Position numbers and translations under genes: made by a program
The notes under the pieces: generated by a model
Told to the model about the DNA's origin: nothing
Database searches by the model: none
What the model saw: the letters and a program-made list of their open reading frames with translations, nothing else
Source of the DNA: Dysidea avara
Lineage: Eukaryota > Porifera > Demospongiae > Dictyoceratida > Dysideidae
Reading direction: 5' to 3'
Assembly: GCF_963678975.1 (NCBI RefSeq)
Contig: NC_089278.1
Location: 10,257,479 to 10,321,478, forward strand
Length of the DNA stretch: 64,000 bases
Shown: positions 48,335 through 59,189 of the stretch, piece after piece
Layout of the letters: every line of letters starts with the position of its first letter
Numbering within the stretch: position 1 is the stretch's first letter

Positions 48335-48575
48335 AACTAGAGTAGGGACCATAGCACATCGATAAAAAGTACTGAAATAAGCTGGAGTAGTGCACAATAT
48401 TAAAACAATAAGAAGTGTTATATCCCTACTGTGCATTTCCATTATGGTATCTTGAGCACAGTAGGGATATAACACTTCTTATTGTTTTGCTATGATTTAA
48501 TATCGTGCACTACTCCAGCTTGTTTCAGTACTTTTTATCGATGTGCTATGGCCCCTACTCTAGTTATAAATTCCA
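48335..48575. mobile_element. MITE family M1, copy 2
   Basis: Inverted arms match 32213-32430: CACATCGATAAAAAGTACTG and AAGCTGGAGTAGTGCAC on the left, TACTCCAGCTTGTTTCAGTA and CTTTTTATCGATGTGC on the right. Outer sequence is ACTAGAGTAGGGACCAT / GCCCCTACTCTAGTT. Arms of ~105 bp are separated by a ~30-bp loop. Confidence 0.88.
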
Positions 48576-49555
48576 AATTTTTTAAAATACTTGTAACCAA
48601 TTGGCATTAACACTATCACAGCCATGCAATGCTTGGCTGCCTGAACTTTAATTCATGACTTTTTCATAACCTTAATATGGCTGCATGGATGATAGATATC
48701 CTTATACCACATCAGTGATTTTTTTGTGTCATTAGTAACTGAATGCAACCATTAAGCAATGTTCTAATTAGGTAATGCTTTAAGCTATACAGTAGCTGTG
48801 AGAACATACGAGCTGTCTAATTCAGCATCTAGTTAATAATAAAATATAAATCCACTAACTCACATAGTATTGGTACATGGATGAGAAACTTGTTTATGTA
48901 TTATCCTGGATCTTCTGAAGGTCACACCCATTCTCACAGCCTGGCTGTTTTGGTATGATATTATTTACCAGTAGCCATACAAACCCATGTGGCTGGCTCT
49001 GGGGCTTACTATTCTCTACACTGAGACAAAAGTGGTATGAAGAAAGAATGTTACAGTTAGTTAATAGTTTTGTTTGTGTTTTGGACTTCTAATACAACAC
49101 ACTAAACTGTGTTAAATTCCAGAACTGCATGGTGTTGCTAGCCAGATCATATTTTTTACTGAATTTTATAAAGAATAATGACATGTTTCTGACGGGTGAA
49201 TTATGGGTGACTGTTCTATTAGAGTATTTACTGTGCACCCTCAGTTTTATAGTTTGAACTACAATGATTACCTATCTACAGATTTCAAATCAGTTGTAGC
49301 TATCACTTGATTAAAGAAGAGACAAAAATTGCTCTTTTTACATGTGAATGTCTATCACATTATTTCATAGTTGGTAAATTCACCTTTGTGTAGATGCACA
49401 AGAATTGAAAACAATCAGATCAGTATGTACTTCATTATTAAATAGTGTGCAAAACCTCTAAAGAATGTGAGCGCACAACACAAATTACAATGATGCAAGT
49501 GCATGGTGAGTGCAAAAATACAAAAGTGTGGTGTGTGATTACTTTAAAATACATG
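48576..49555. other. Intergenic, no gene seen
   Basis: AT-rich sequence with one 17-bp motif (TGACTGTTCTATTAGAG at 49208) and no coding signal that I can support. Confidence 0.55.
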
Positions 49556-50486
49556 CAATTACAGTGCATGATTATGTAGTCTTAAATTGTTGTAAAGAAG
49601 ATTTATTAACTAATTCATAATCTAAGCTGTTCCAAAGTCAAATTGTTGATGGGTACAGGTGGCTGTTTATTTTAGAGTAGGGTAGTTGATAGGTGAAATC
49701 GTGATTTTGTGTGTTAGAGTTACTTGGGACGAGGTAATGGCTAGGAATGGATACTAAATTATGAATTATTTTGTACATCATTGTCACTTTTAGGGTGGAT
49801 CTTCTTGATTGCAAACTCTGCCATTCTAAATTATTTATAAGACCAGTTACACTTGTATGCCATGAATAGTCATTTTTAACAAATCTAGCTGCACATCTTT
49901 GAACTTTTTCAATCTTAGCTTGTTGATGTCTTTATGACTATATGGGTCCCATACTGTGCATCCGTATTCTATAATTGTACCACCAAACATTTATAACATG
50001 AGCTTTTGATATGAGGAGGGCAGTTTTTTAAATTTCTGTGTAAAAATCCCAGTGTGTATATTACTTGCCTTTCTAGTAATATTTAAAACATGCTCTGCCC
50101 ACTGCAATTTTTCTTTTATAGTTATCCCCCTAAATATTTTACCAATGATACTTGATTTATGATCTTTGATTCCATATTGTAGGTGGTGACTGTAGACTGT
50201 AGAGGAGAGTTTATTTTTTATCTGTAGAAATTCGCATTTGTCAAAGTTAAAAAAGAAGTTGCCAATCTTTGGACCATTTAATGAGATTGTTTATGTCATT
50301 TTGCAAGAGGGTACAGTCTTCATGAGAGATTATTTTGCGGTGCAGTAAAATGTCGTCAGCATAATTATTATAATCTAATCTTTGAGGTAACATTTAGGGG
50401 TATATCATTTACAAAACATAGAAAAAGAAGGGGGGCTAGTACAGCTCCTTGGGGTACACCTGATATCACATTTGAAGGGTAACTGC

Positions 50487-51321
50487 AGGGCCATAGCCAG
50501 ACTTTTATCTGGGTAGATTCTTTTAGAAGAAAGTGGACCTTTTTATATGATATGATTCAGATTGTATTATGTCGCATGCTGAAACTAGGGGGTCTGGGGG
50601 CATGCCCCCCAGGAAATTTTTTGAAAATAGATGCTAAAAGATTGAATTTAGTGGCATTTCAGTCAATAAAAATAACAATGTTTTAGGTAAGCTGAAGACC
50701 AGCTGTATGGATGATATCTGGAAAAATATCTCTACTGTTACTGTAATTATACCATCTGCACATGCATGTGTCTAAATATAATATTGGAATGTCACAGTGA
50801 ATAAGAATGGGAAAGATTGAGCACTCCCCCATGATCAACAGGGGCAGTAGAGCAGAACAAAGGGTGTATTAAGCAATGAAATTTACACATTTCATGGAGT
50901 TGAAGCATGGATACTATTCGTGGGCTCTGCATCGAGGAGCTTGTCCACCATAATCGTACATTTTAATGAAAGCTTGGTTTAGACAATCTACATGTAAATT
51001 AAGTAGCTTTTAAAAGAAAATGTAATTGTGACTGCTCTATTAGAGTGATTGTTCTATTAGAGTAGTTGACTGTTCTATTAGAGTATCTCGATCTTGCATT
51101 GCATTTAATACAAGCACTGAATTAGTTACTCGGAGCACTTAATTTAGCTTCTTATTAGTGGTATCTAGTAAACTTTAGCTAATGGACTTTTGCTCCTGAA
51201 GATTTGGACTTGTATACTAAAATCGTGGACCTTTTTGGTTAAATTATGGACCTTTTTACTGAAATTGTGGACCTTTTTTCCAAGAGGGCGGTTCTTCAGA
51301 ACCCCTCCTGGCTACGGGCCT
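50487..51321. mobile_element. hAT-like MITE nested in the LINE
   Basis: Left end AGGGCCATAGCCAG, right end CTGGCTACGGGCCT (inverted). Flanking AACTGC on both sides (50481-50486 and 51323-51328) fits a target-site duplication. The LINE reading frame resumes on the other side, confirming insertion. It carries three 17-bp motifs near 51029. Confidence 0.85.
51029..51096 (+). repeat. 17-bp motif, three copies plus tail
   Basis: TGACTGCTCTATTAGAG, TGATTGTTCTATTAGAG, a 4-base spacer, TGACTGTTCTATTAGAG, then TATCTCGATCTTG. It is the richest cluster in the window and lies inside the MITE 50487-51321. Confidence 0.92.
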
Positions 51322-52584
51322 GAACTGCTAGTAGAAAGATGATGTTTTATTCATAGCAAAATCGGGCCTCTAATTCTGTAGTAGACAGTTTGTTGCAGAG
51401 TCTATTATGTGGTACCCTGTCAAGAGCTTTGGAAAAATCAAGGAAATACAATTGATCTGGATGTTATCATTTAAACAGTTAACAAAATCATCTACAGTTA
51501 TGATTAGTTGGGTTTCACATGATTTTCCAACTTGAAAACGATTTTCTTTGTTCTTTATGGTGAGAAAAGATACAGGTATACACAATATGTTCTAAAATTT
51601 TGCTGCAGATAAATGTTAAAGAAACCAGTCGGTAGTTACATGTTTTAGTGCGGTCATCTTTCTTAAATATTGGGATGATATTTGCGGATTTCCATTCTGC
51701 AGGTAGTACACCATGATGTAAGAGGATTGAAAAATCAAAGTTAGGTTTGATGCAATCTCATGCGAGAACTCCTTTAAAAAGTATGCGGGGATTCTGTCTG
51801 GTCCAGTGGCTTTATGAGGATTTAGATTGTGTAAAAGGTTGGCAACTCCATCTACTGAAACTGATATATGGGGTATTTCAGGAAAGGGTGAGTCATTCAT
51901 TCATTTTAGGCAGTGATGAAAAGTCTTCTTAAGTAAAAATTGATGTGAAATAATCATTAAAAGCATTGATGGCTGTCTGTTAGGGTCTTATCATTGGAGG
52001 TATAAATGACCAAAGCCTTTTTGTTACCTGTCCGTTTCCACTATCGAGAAAACTGTTGATGTAATTATTATAAGCCTTTTGGCATTCTTTTTGACATTCC
52101 TTTTTAAGTTGGTAGTACAGTTGCCAATCCTCTGGGTGATTAGCATTGTTGCTTTCGTCTTGAAAGATGCCTTATAAAAGTGGAGATCCAGGGATGGCTG
52201 TTATTTGACTTTGTAGGTATCAAATTGAGGCAATCATTTAAAATTGTTCAATAGGGTGCTTACAGGTTGATCAAGTATAAGAGGAGAGAATCAGAAAATT
52301 GTTGAATTTTTCCTTAATAGAATCAAAATTTGTTTTCCACCACAGAAAAATCTTTCTTGTCTCACAGGTGGTTTGATCCTAGCAGATATGTCTGATACTA
52401 TTAAAGCAGCCTCATGATCACTGATACCTGGGATTACTGCGCATTTTGTTACAAGGGAAGAGAAAAGTAGCTAAAAAGAAAGCTTAAACATTGTACATAT
52501 CTTGGGAATGGCTAAGGTGATGTTTTTGGTGTGTAGCTACCTGGTGGGCAGCTCCAATTTGGTGAAAGGATACATTATGGTATG

Positions 52585-52738
52585 AAAAATAGGTTTTCTT
52601 TTTGTGTGCACTCTAAAATAGATTTTCTTTCAAAGAAAACCTACTCATTTTAGAGTGCACACGATGGTAGTGTATTGTAGCTATTGATATTTCATTATAT
52701 ATATTAATGAAATATCAATACAATACACTATCATGTGT
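52585..52738. mobile_element. Small palindromic element(s)
   Basis: Two adjoining hairpins: GTGTGCACTCTAAAATAG with ATTTTAGAGTGCACAC around TTTTCTTTCAAAGAAAA; and GTAGTGTATTGTAG...TTGATATTTCATTA with TAATGAAATATCAA...AATACACTA. Non-coding. Confidence 0.75.
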
Positions 52739-52999
52739 CTTCAATAATCATCATTGTATGTATAGCTACATACAGATAAGAAAAAATGTGGGAAAAATCA
52801 AAGCAAAATAAAATTATAGTTATAGAAATCTATCTCTATATTATGGATATTTTGCCGGGACCCAAAATTTTGGCCACTTTTTGCTGTAATATAGTGGTTT
52901 TCCTCTTTTTCAGAGGTAAAATATGTATTAATCAGACCTGTTGGGACCAAAATTTTTATCCTTATTATGGAGGTTTTTTTTCTACTGTGTCCTTAATTT

Positions 53000-53330
53000 G
53001 GGGAGTTTGCTAAGAGCTGAGAGGTTCCACTGTGGGCTGGTTTTGTGGCCTTATAAAATGCAAGAAATCCACACAAAACAGCCCAGCTGTACTGCCTTCA
53101 AACCCCTGGGTGAAAAAACGTGTGAACAAAGGTGGTTGCCAAGAAATGGCTGCAACGATGTTATCAATGCTAATAGCTAGCTAATGCCAGACTGCACTAG
53201 CATTGATTAATATCATTGCAGTTATTTCTTGGCCACTGCCTTTGATATCACAATATTTTCACCCAGGCTTTTGAAGGCCACACCCTTTTTTACAGTTTGG
53301 CTGTAACGTATTGCAAAAAATGGGGAGTTC
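53000..53330. mobile_element. Imperfect inverted-repeat element
   Basis: The left arm (GCCTTCAAACCCCTGGGTGAAAA, GGTTGCCAAGAAATGGCTGCAA, ATCAATGCTA) pairs with the right arm (TAGCATTGAT, TTGCAGTTATTTCTTGGCC, TTTTCACCCAGGCTTTTGAA, GGCC). It is about 330 bp, without coding content. Confidence 0.7.
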
Positions 53331-53698
53331 GTTAGATTACAGAGGGGCTTCCTGTTCCAACAACACATGCATTAATTGGTGTGACATCCTGCATAACTTT
53401 CTACACTACTCTCATGGATTTTTATTGACTCTTTACTGTAACTAAAATCTGTTCTGAAGTTCCACTGACTCACTGACATTCCATGCGGCCAGGAGCCTGG
53501 GTAATACAGATGCACATAGATTAGGGTTTGTAGCCGGCTATACCTAGCTAGTTGACACAGTTGAAACTTTTGGTAGCAGTTTAAGTGTGCTGGACATTAT
53601 GCCTGCAACATGCAGACCTAAACACCGACGTTGTCTCTAGAACGTAATAGTCTCCAATTGAACGATCACACCGGAAGTGGGAATTATTTAGAATAGCT

Positions 53699-54601
53699 AT
53701 GTTTTTATCTCAGCTATCAGTTCGTTTTCGTTGTGTTTTACTCACTTTCTGTACTAGAAGAACAAATAAACGATGGGAATTATTGCATCCGAAAAGTAGT
53801 TTGTTTCGTTTATCGCACACCCAAGCAGTGATTGCCAATACTAAGAATATTCAAGTGGTTGAATCCAGCAAGGAACAAACTGCAATAGTATTAATGAAGA
53901 GGGGGAAAGTGAATAGCTTCAATTCTTCTTTCTTAGAGGACTTCGTAAGGTGTATAAGTATTGTGGAGAAGGACAAGAAGTACAGTGCCATAATTTTGTC
54001 TTCATCCATTCAGGGTGTGTTCAGTGCTGGCTTAGATTTTCAAGTGCTACTTAACTCACACAAGAAAGACATTGAAGTACTATGGAATGCAATGCAAGAT
54101 GCATGGATTTGTCTCTATTCCACAAGATTAGCAACAATTGCTGCCATTAATGGGCACTGCCTTGCTGCTGGTTGTGCATTTGCATTCTCTTGTGACACTC
54201 GTATTGCTCAAACTGGTGACTACAAGATTGGTATAACTGCAGCTCGTGTAGGCATCACTGCCCCTTTGTGGGTATACCAGGTGTTCGCACAATTAGTTGG
54301 ATTTCATCAAGCTGAAATGAGCATGCTACAAGCATTATTGTACAGTCCAGTTGATGCTTACAACAAAGGGATGGTGGATCATTTGTCCGAGGGACCTAGT
54401 GTTGAACTAATTACAAATGCTGTAAACATATCTGATAGATATTTACAAGTATCACAGGATGCTAGAGCTGAAATGAAATTATCAATTAGGAGTTCACTGC
54501 TTGACAAAGTTAAAGCTACTAGGAAGCAAGAACTGGATGAATTTGTAAAACATATCTGTAGTAACTCTGTTCAGAAGTATTTACAATCAGTAGTTCAATA
54601 G
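53699..54601 (+). CDS. Enoyl-CoA delta isomerase 1 (ECI1)-like, mitochondrial, catalytic Glu apparently absent
   Basis: A 300-residue intronless crotonase-fold protein. The N-terminal ~40 residues are Arg/Ser-rich without acidic residues before residue ~25 (FRCVLLTFCTRRTNKRW), like a mitochondrial targeting peptide. Family landmarks: RGKVNSFNSSFLEDFV; AIILSSSIQGVFSAGLDF (oxyanion-hole segment); WNAMQDAWICLYSTRLATIAA; NGHCLAAGCAFAFSCDTRI; YKIGITAARVGITAPLWV; DEFVKHICSNSVQKYLQ. These match ECI1 closely, which shifts double bonds in unsaturated fatty acyl-CoA during beta-oxidation. In ECI1 the segment after YCIGL reads NETQLGI with catalytic Glu; here it reads TAARVGI, so the Glu position is Ala. 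Either activity is lost or changed, or another residue serves. It ends 46 bp from the convergent FSIP1-like gene. Confidence 0.85.
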   Translation: MFLSQLSVRFRCVLLTFCTRRTNKRWELLHPKSSLFRLSHTQAVIANTKNIQVVESSKEQTAIVLMKRGKVNSFNSSFLEDFVRCISIVEKDKKYSAIILSSSIQGVFSAGLDFQVLLNSHKKDIEVLWNAMQDAWICLYSTRLATIAAINGHCLAAGCAFAFSCDTRIAQTGDYKIGITAARVGITAPLWVYQVFAQLVGFHQAEMSMLQALLYSPVDAYNKGMVDHLSEGPSVELITNAVNISDRYLQVSQDARAEMKLSIRSSLLDKVKATRKQELDEFVKHICSNSVQKYLQSVVQ

Positions 54602-54647
54602 ATGATGTATTTGTAGCTGGTAGGCATTTACAGTGTACTATAAAATT

Positions 54648-57557
54648 TCATTGACTATCATTAGCTTCGTCTTCATCTAAATTTAGTGATGTGTTCTCAT
54701 TTGAAGTGAGTTCAATTCCTTGTTCCTTATAGCACTGTTGTAGCAGTTCTTCTAGCTGGTCAGCTGACAATGAAGGTGGCTATAGACATTGTAATAGAAA
54801 ATTAAAACTATAGTAACTATACAACTAACATTTTCATTGTCGTCTGCTGACATTTCAAGGTGCTTCAGTCTGACATCAATTTCTTTCAAACGCTGTTGCT
54901 CCCCTCTAGAATCTTTTAAAGCAGTTTCTCCCAGTTGTTCTGAATCTGCTCAATAGAATTTGAAAAGAGTGTATGTGCCAATACTTGGTTAACCTTCAGC
55001 AGTTTCATCACTGTGGAACATTTTCACTGCCTCCTAGGAATAAATGGAGAATTGTTTCACTAAGTATTTATGTTAAACATATACCTTAAGTTCTAGATGA
55101 TATGCCTCATCACTTGATAAAGGTGTATTGCTACATATGCTCCTCCAGTCATCAGCTGGCATCAGTGCTTCTAGTCGACTAGTGTAACAGGTTTATGTAT
55201 AGAATATTCTGTTTAATCTGTAGTATACTAACCTGTCTATTATCCTTAGCCTCTCAAGATTGCTTCCATCTGGCAAAAATGCCGTTTCACTTGCCAGAAT
55301 AAGGTCACGGCAGTCTGTCTTGTTGGTCTCTTCAATATCTTCAACTTTCTCATCTTCCAACAAGAACTCTAAACGTTTCTTTTCCTCTTCTGTCATAGCC
55401 ACAAGACTGCCAGCATCTTGTACCAGCTGAATGGTAAGATGTGTGGAGTACTACCTATCAACTACTTCTCTACCTCAATGTTTCTTTTTATGAAATCTTG
55501 GCCAGTCTTAGACAGGTTCTTGCTTGAAGGATGATTTTGTGATGTGGAGGCACTATTTTCTTTTGGTGGCTCTGAATGTGTAAAGATTTCAATGTTACAG
55601 TTACATTCTGGCTAGTTAACAACTTACCATTTTCCTTAGCAGTTGTTTGTGCTGGCTTTTTTGCATATCTTAGCTCAGTTTGGAATACTGGGGATGACGG
55701 ACGAGAGTTCTCTTCATCAGCTATGAATCAACTTATGTTACAATGGTGGTTAAATGTCACCTTACAGTCTTCCTCATTTTGAACTAGTGCCAGTGCACTT
55801 GATGGCTCCACCCCATCTTCCAGAAGTTGTTCCAGTTTTTTACGTTGCCTTTTAACTTTTCGTTCTTGCTACAAGGGTAAGTATCTGGTCCTATACACAG
55901 GTTGAACACTAATGTGTTTACCTTGGTAACATCAGCCAATTTACTGTCAAGCCTTTTCATCTTGCTGATGGCTTTCAACAAAGCAGGGTCTTTAATCTCA
56001 TGTCCTTCAGAAACTGAATCTTTGCCAGCTCCCTATATTCAAGTAGTAATTACCCCTTGTGTATAACAAAGTACTAGTCTCATGGGCTAGAGTTTTCACA
56101 CAAGGCCTTATCTTTGTTAGTACAAGTCCCTGCACATAGTCTGGAGAATTTTGGTCCAGATTCGTTAGTGATTATATACAATTTTCTCTGTCTATTGTAC
56201 TTAGTGATACGTTGTTATATATAGTATGCTGAAAAGTGCCTGCATGGAAGGATCAGGGGACCACATAATATAAGCACTGCTGTAAATTTTTAATTGAGTA
56301 AATATCATCAATGTTTGGTAGGTATACACAATATAAGCAGTGATTGTAATACCTCAAAAGCCTTGCATAATTGGAAGGAATTCAGCACTCTTGAAATTAA
56401 CCGTACACAGAAGCACAGGGAGAGAAGTTTCCAAGGGTTTCAGAGAAATTTAGATTCTACAAACTAATCAATTTGGCAGCACAAAAGTGAGTGAGTAGCT
56501 AACAGTATAACAATATAGATTCACCTCTCAGGCTAGGGAAGGATCTATAGAGAAAGTTTTTAAAAATTGAGATACTCTAATAGAGCATTCAACCTTACTA
56601 GTAAAATTTTATCAAATACTTGTTGCGTATCTGCTGCAGATATGCAACATACAACTGTTTGCTAATCATTTGTGACCTTCACTATTCTTAACAACACACT
56701 GGTATATAAAGGTTCTCCATGCTTGCCTAATAATGGCATAAAAAAAAAAAAGATGAAGGTGGTCATTTTTCAGCAATAGTGTCAAATATTAGTATCTGAG
56801 TGAGTGGTCTAATGAGGTGTATAAACATGAATGTCAATATTGATGATTAGCATTATTTGAATACACTTTATTAGTGAGAATGACTGTTCTATTAGAGTAT
56901 TTTGATATACTTATGTCCCCTCTAAATCTGCCTTAATGAAGCTAGCATAACTAGGGCTCCTCTGCAGCATGTATAATATCATGCCTTAACAGCTATAACT
57001 TGAAAGTGGGGCTATTTTCCCTAAATGCTCCATGCTAGATCCACCACTGCACTCCTTTAAGTTTAAGCTTGAACCCCAATACAATTTCCCGATACTTGCA
57101 CAGTATGTTTCACACTGGCTTACCTGGTTTGTGTTTGCATCTCCATCAGCATCAGTCACTGATCCAGAGAGTTCCTTAAGTGTCTGATTCATCTCAGCAA
57201 CCATCCCTCTCAGTTTATCCTCGCTGGAAGGTATCAATTGTTCGCCAGTGATGGTGCCTTTGATGAAACTGGAATCTTTTGTTGAGGAAGCTGTAGGTAC
57301 TATTACTACAATAATAAACAGTGTCTTACCAAAAAATAGGTTACCTTCTGGAGGAAGACATTCAAGGGACAATTGCCCATCTGCATGAGGTGTCTACAAG
57401 TGTATTTAATATTGCAGTGTCACTAAAGTAAAGCTTACTCTTGTTGTACGCGTACTAGACTGGGGCTGGTAGGCATCAAAGCTATATCATATATAGGATA
57501 TTACACTACACGGTACCTTTCATTAAATGCGCACCTGCCATTTTCCAATACTTCCAT
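54648..57557 (-). CDS. FSIP1-like (fibrous sheath-interacting protein 1 family) coiled-coil protein
   Basis: About 12-13 minus-strand exons with short introns, read in order: MEVLENGRCAFNER (57517-57557); FDAYQPQSSTRTTR (57439-57481); TPHADGQLSLECLPPEG; STKDSSFIKGTITGEQ then EDKLRGMVAEMNQTLKEL; SEGHEIKDPALLKAISKMKRLDSKL; QERKVKRQRKKLEQLLEDG; SRPSSPVFQTELRYAKK; GQDFIKRNIE; LVQDAGSLVAMTEEEKKRLEFL; RLEALMPADDWRSI; EQQRLKEIDVRLKHLE; SLSADQLEELLQQCYKEQG; stop 54648. The pieces KMKxLD, QDFIKRNIEL, then EKKRLxxLL, and EQL..LL..C occur in the same order in vertebrate FSIP1, which associates with sperm flagellar structures. A flagellar/ciliary role is therefore inferred. Exons between 56.1 and 57.1 kb are separated by a larger intron holding two 17-bp motifs (56568, 56881). 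Confidence 0.75.
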
Positions 57558-57735
57558 TGCACAATATTTTGTTGCTCGTAGCAATATAGGATATGTGCTT
57601 CGTCTATTGTCTATCTCGAAATCTATGCCAGGTTTGGTACTGTTTCCAGGCAACCGGTAAACAAATTTACTGAAGAAATATCCGATTTTCTTTCTCCGTT
57701 CCTTACTTGATTCCAATTTTTTCGCTTGCAGAAAG
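57558..57735. promoter_or_regulatory. 178-bp divergent promoter region (FSIP1-like / NDUFB11-like)
   Basis: The two start codons face away from each other across 178 bases. No TATA box is obvious. The region includes GTTTCCAGGCAACCG (57639-57653), which contains a half-palindrome resembling an RFX X-box (GTTGCC-type; here CAGGCAACC). That would suit a ciliary gene, but it is a visual match only. Confidence 0.5.
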
Positions 57736-59106
57736 ATGTTGGCCTTGTTGAGGAGAAGTCTCTGTAGAAGACCAGTATACCCCACTATGACCGCTCCTTT
57801 TGTTAACAAAAGATTTGCTCATGACCAGAAGGAAATTTTCACGGAAGGACCAAATGGATTTTTGTTCAACGAAAAGGTTTGTTCTGGTGCACACTGTTTT
57901 AGTACGGTATTCATCGATTCGTGAGTATGCTTGGTGCCTGAAGTGGGCTAGGTTCAGGGGTCTACATTATAAGCTTAAATGTCTGTACACCTATACAAAT
58001 AGACCATTGGACGGGTGCCCTGACTGCCAAGGTGTCCACATTTCAGGATATCCCCTTTGTGGGTCTCTGTTGTGGGAGGCTTGAGAGGTCTGTGACAATT
58101 GTCACATTCTCCTCAACTTATAGTCTGGCTGTGGAACATAATAGTGGCAGTAGAATGGCACATTCAGCGTACGAAGTAGAGTATCTAAAAAAGGCACCAG
58201 GCATGGCCAAGACTCTTTCGAGTAAGCAGCAGCAGCATGAATGCACCGATTTAACTATGTTCTTTTAAGAACAGCCTGACACACTCTTCCACATATTACA
58301 TATGGCAGACGTTCATCTTTTCCTACATCTTCACCTTTTGATTTGACTCACATTACTAGGCACAGGTTTTGCTAGACAAATCTATCTTTCCAGAGTGCTT
58401 AGTGATGGAGCTTTCTACAGAACAACTTTGCAAAATCATGTGATAATTTTATCACTACCAAAATGCTTGCAAATTGTGAATGACCCCTAGCACTAAGCTT
58501 AATTCTTATATATAAAAACCCGCTTTTTGGCCATTGCAATCTAACAATTACCAAAAGATTGAGAGTTCAGGTGATAATGGTGTGTTTTTTTTGTTTTATG
58601 GACATGATTGCAGATCTTGTTATCATAATTTTAATAATGTGTGTTGAATAGTGTGTAAGTAGGGTTGTCTGTTATTAGCAAGCTCTGTGGAAATTTGACA
58701 TATGCCTGTGTCAACAAATGGTAACAGCTGTTTTCATACATGCAACCGTGTTCTACTAGTAGTTTCCACAGGATGCAATGACATTGTTTTTTTGTTTTTT
58801 TTTGTGGGTCATGTTTTTGAATTTTACTTATGCTCCCTTGCAGCCACGAAAACCTGGTGAAAAGAGACAGTGGGAAGATTGGGAGGATATATTCTACATT
58901 GGGGTTTTTACAAACCTAATTGCAGGAATTTTAGTGTACATTTTCAAGCCAGGTGATGGGTAAGTGGTGATAACACGTCATGATTGGTTGCCGGCCATAT
59001 GTTATCTTATAGTCAAGAGACATGGGCACATGAAGAAGCATCAAAAAGATTAGCTGAAAAGAAAGCCATTAGAGAAGAAACAAAACTTGTTGATGGTGAC
59101 AGTTAA
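57736..59106 (+). CDS. NDUFB11-like accessory subunit of respiratory complex I
   Basis: Three exons: 57736-57876, 58844-58959, 59013-59106; phases join cleanly. About 117 residues. The N-terminus MLALLRRSLCRRPVYP is a plausible mitochondrial presequence. Then FTEGPNGFLFNE, PRKPGEKRQWEDWEDI, one hydrophobic segment (FYIGVFTNLIAGILVYIF), PGDGQETWAHEEASKRLAEK and a short charged tail. A single membrane span followed by W..EEA..RL fits the ESSS/NDUFB11 family of inner-membrane complex I subunits. Similarity is recognisable but not strong, so another small complex I subunit is possible. Intron 1 (967 bp) holds nothing I recognise. BCS1L starts 83 bp downstream. Confidence 0.6.
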
Positions 59107-59189
59107 CTACTCATTAATTCTACACATCACAGATTATCTCAATATTCCATCTAATGCCTACTATTTTATTTAATGCACACTGCCTAAGC

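Larger units (their letters stand above)
49560..52450 (-). mobile_element. Decayed LINE (endonuclease tail to 3' end), interrupted by a MITE
   Basis: Minus-strand order: endonuclease end PGISDHEAALIVSDI (about 52.4 kb); connector PEDWQLYYQLKKECQKECQK and AYNNYINSF; RT fingers NLLHNLNPHKATGPDRIPAY (51.8 kb); RFQVGKSCETQLI then DDFVNCLN and CISLIFPK (51.4-51.55 kb); after the MITE insertion, VPQGAVLAPLLFLCFVNDIP and YADDILLHRK (about 50.35-50.46 kb), then the C-terminal region. Stops and shifts are frequent. It is the most complete retroelement in the window. Confidence 0.85.

Noticed and set aside
52786-53180. Two overlapping plus-strand open frames of 75-79 residues
   Set aside because: They overlap an inverted-repeat element and have no recognisable features.
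57501-57809. Minus-strand 102-residue open frame overlapping the NDUFB11-like first exon
   Set aside because: It crosses the divergent promoter and antisense of a supported exon; the FSIP1-like start at 57557 lies in its end and joins well to the next exon.
57950-58060. Possible copy of the GTGTCCTGATT repeat from the channel intron in NDUFB11-like intron 1
   Set aside because: Only a short match (CCAAGGTGTCC) is shared; too weak to claim a repeat family.
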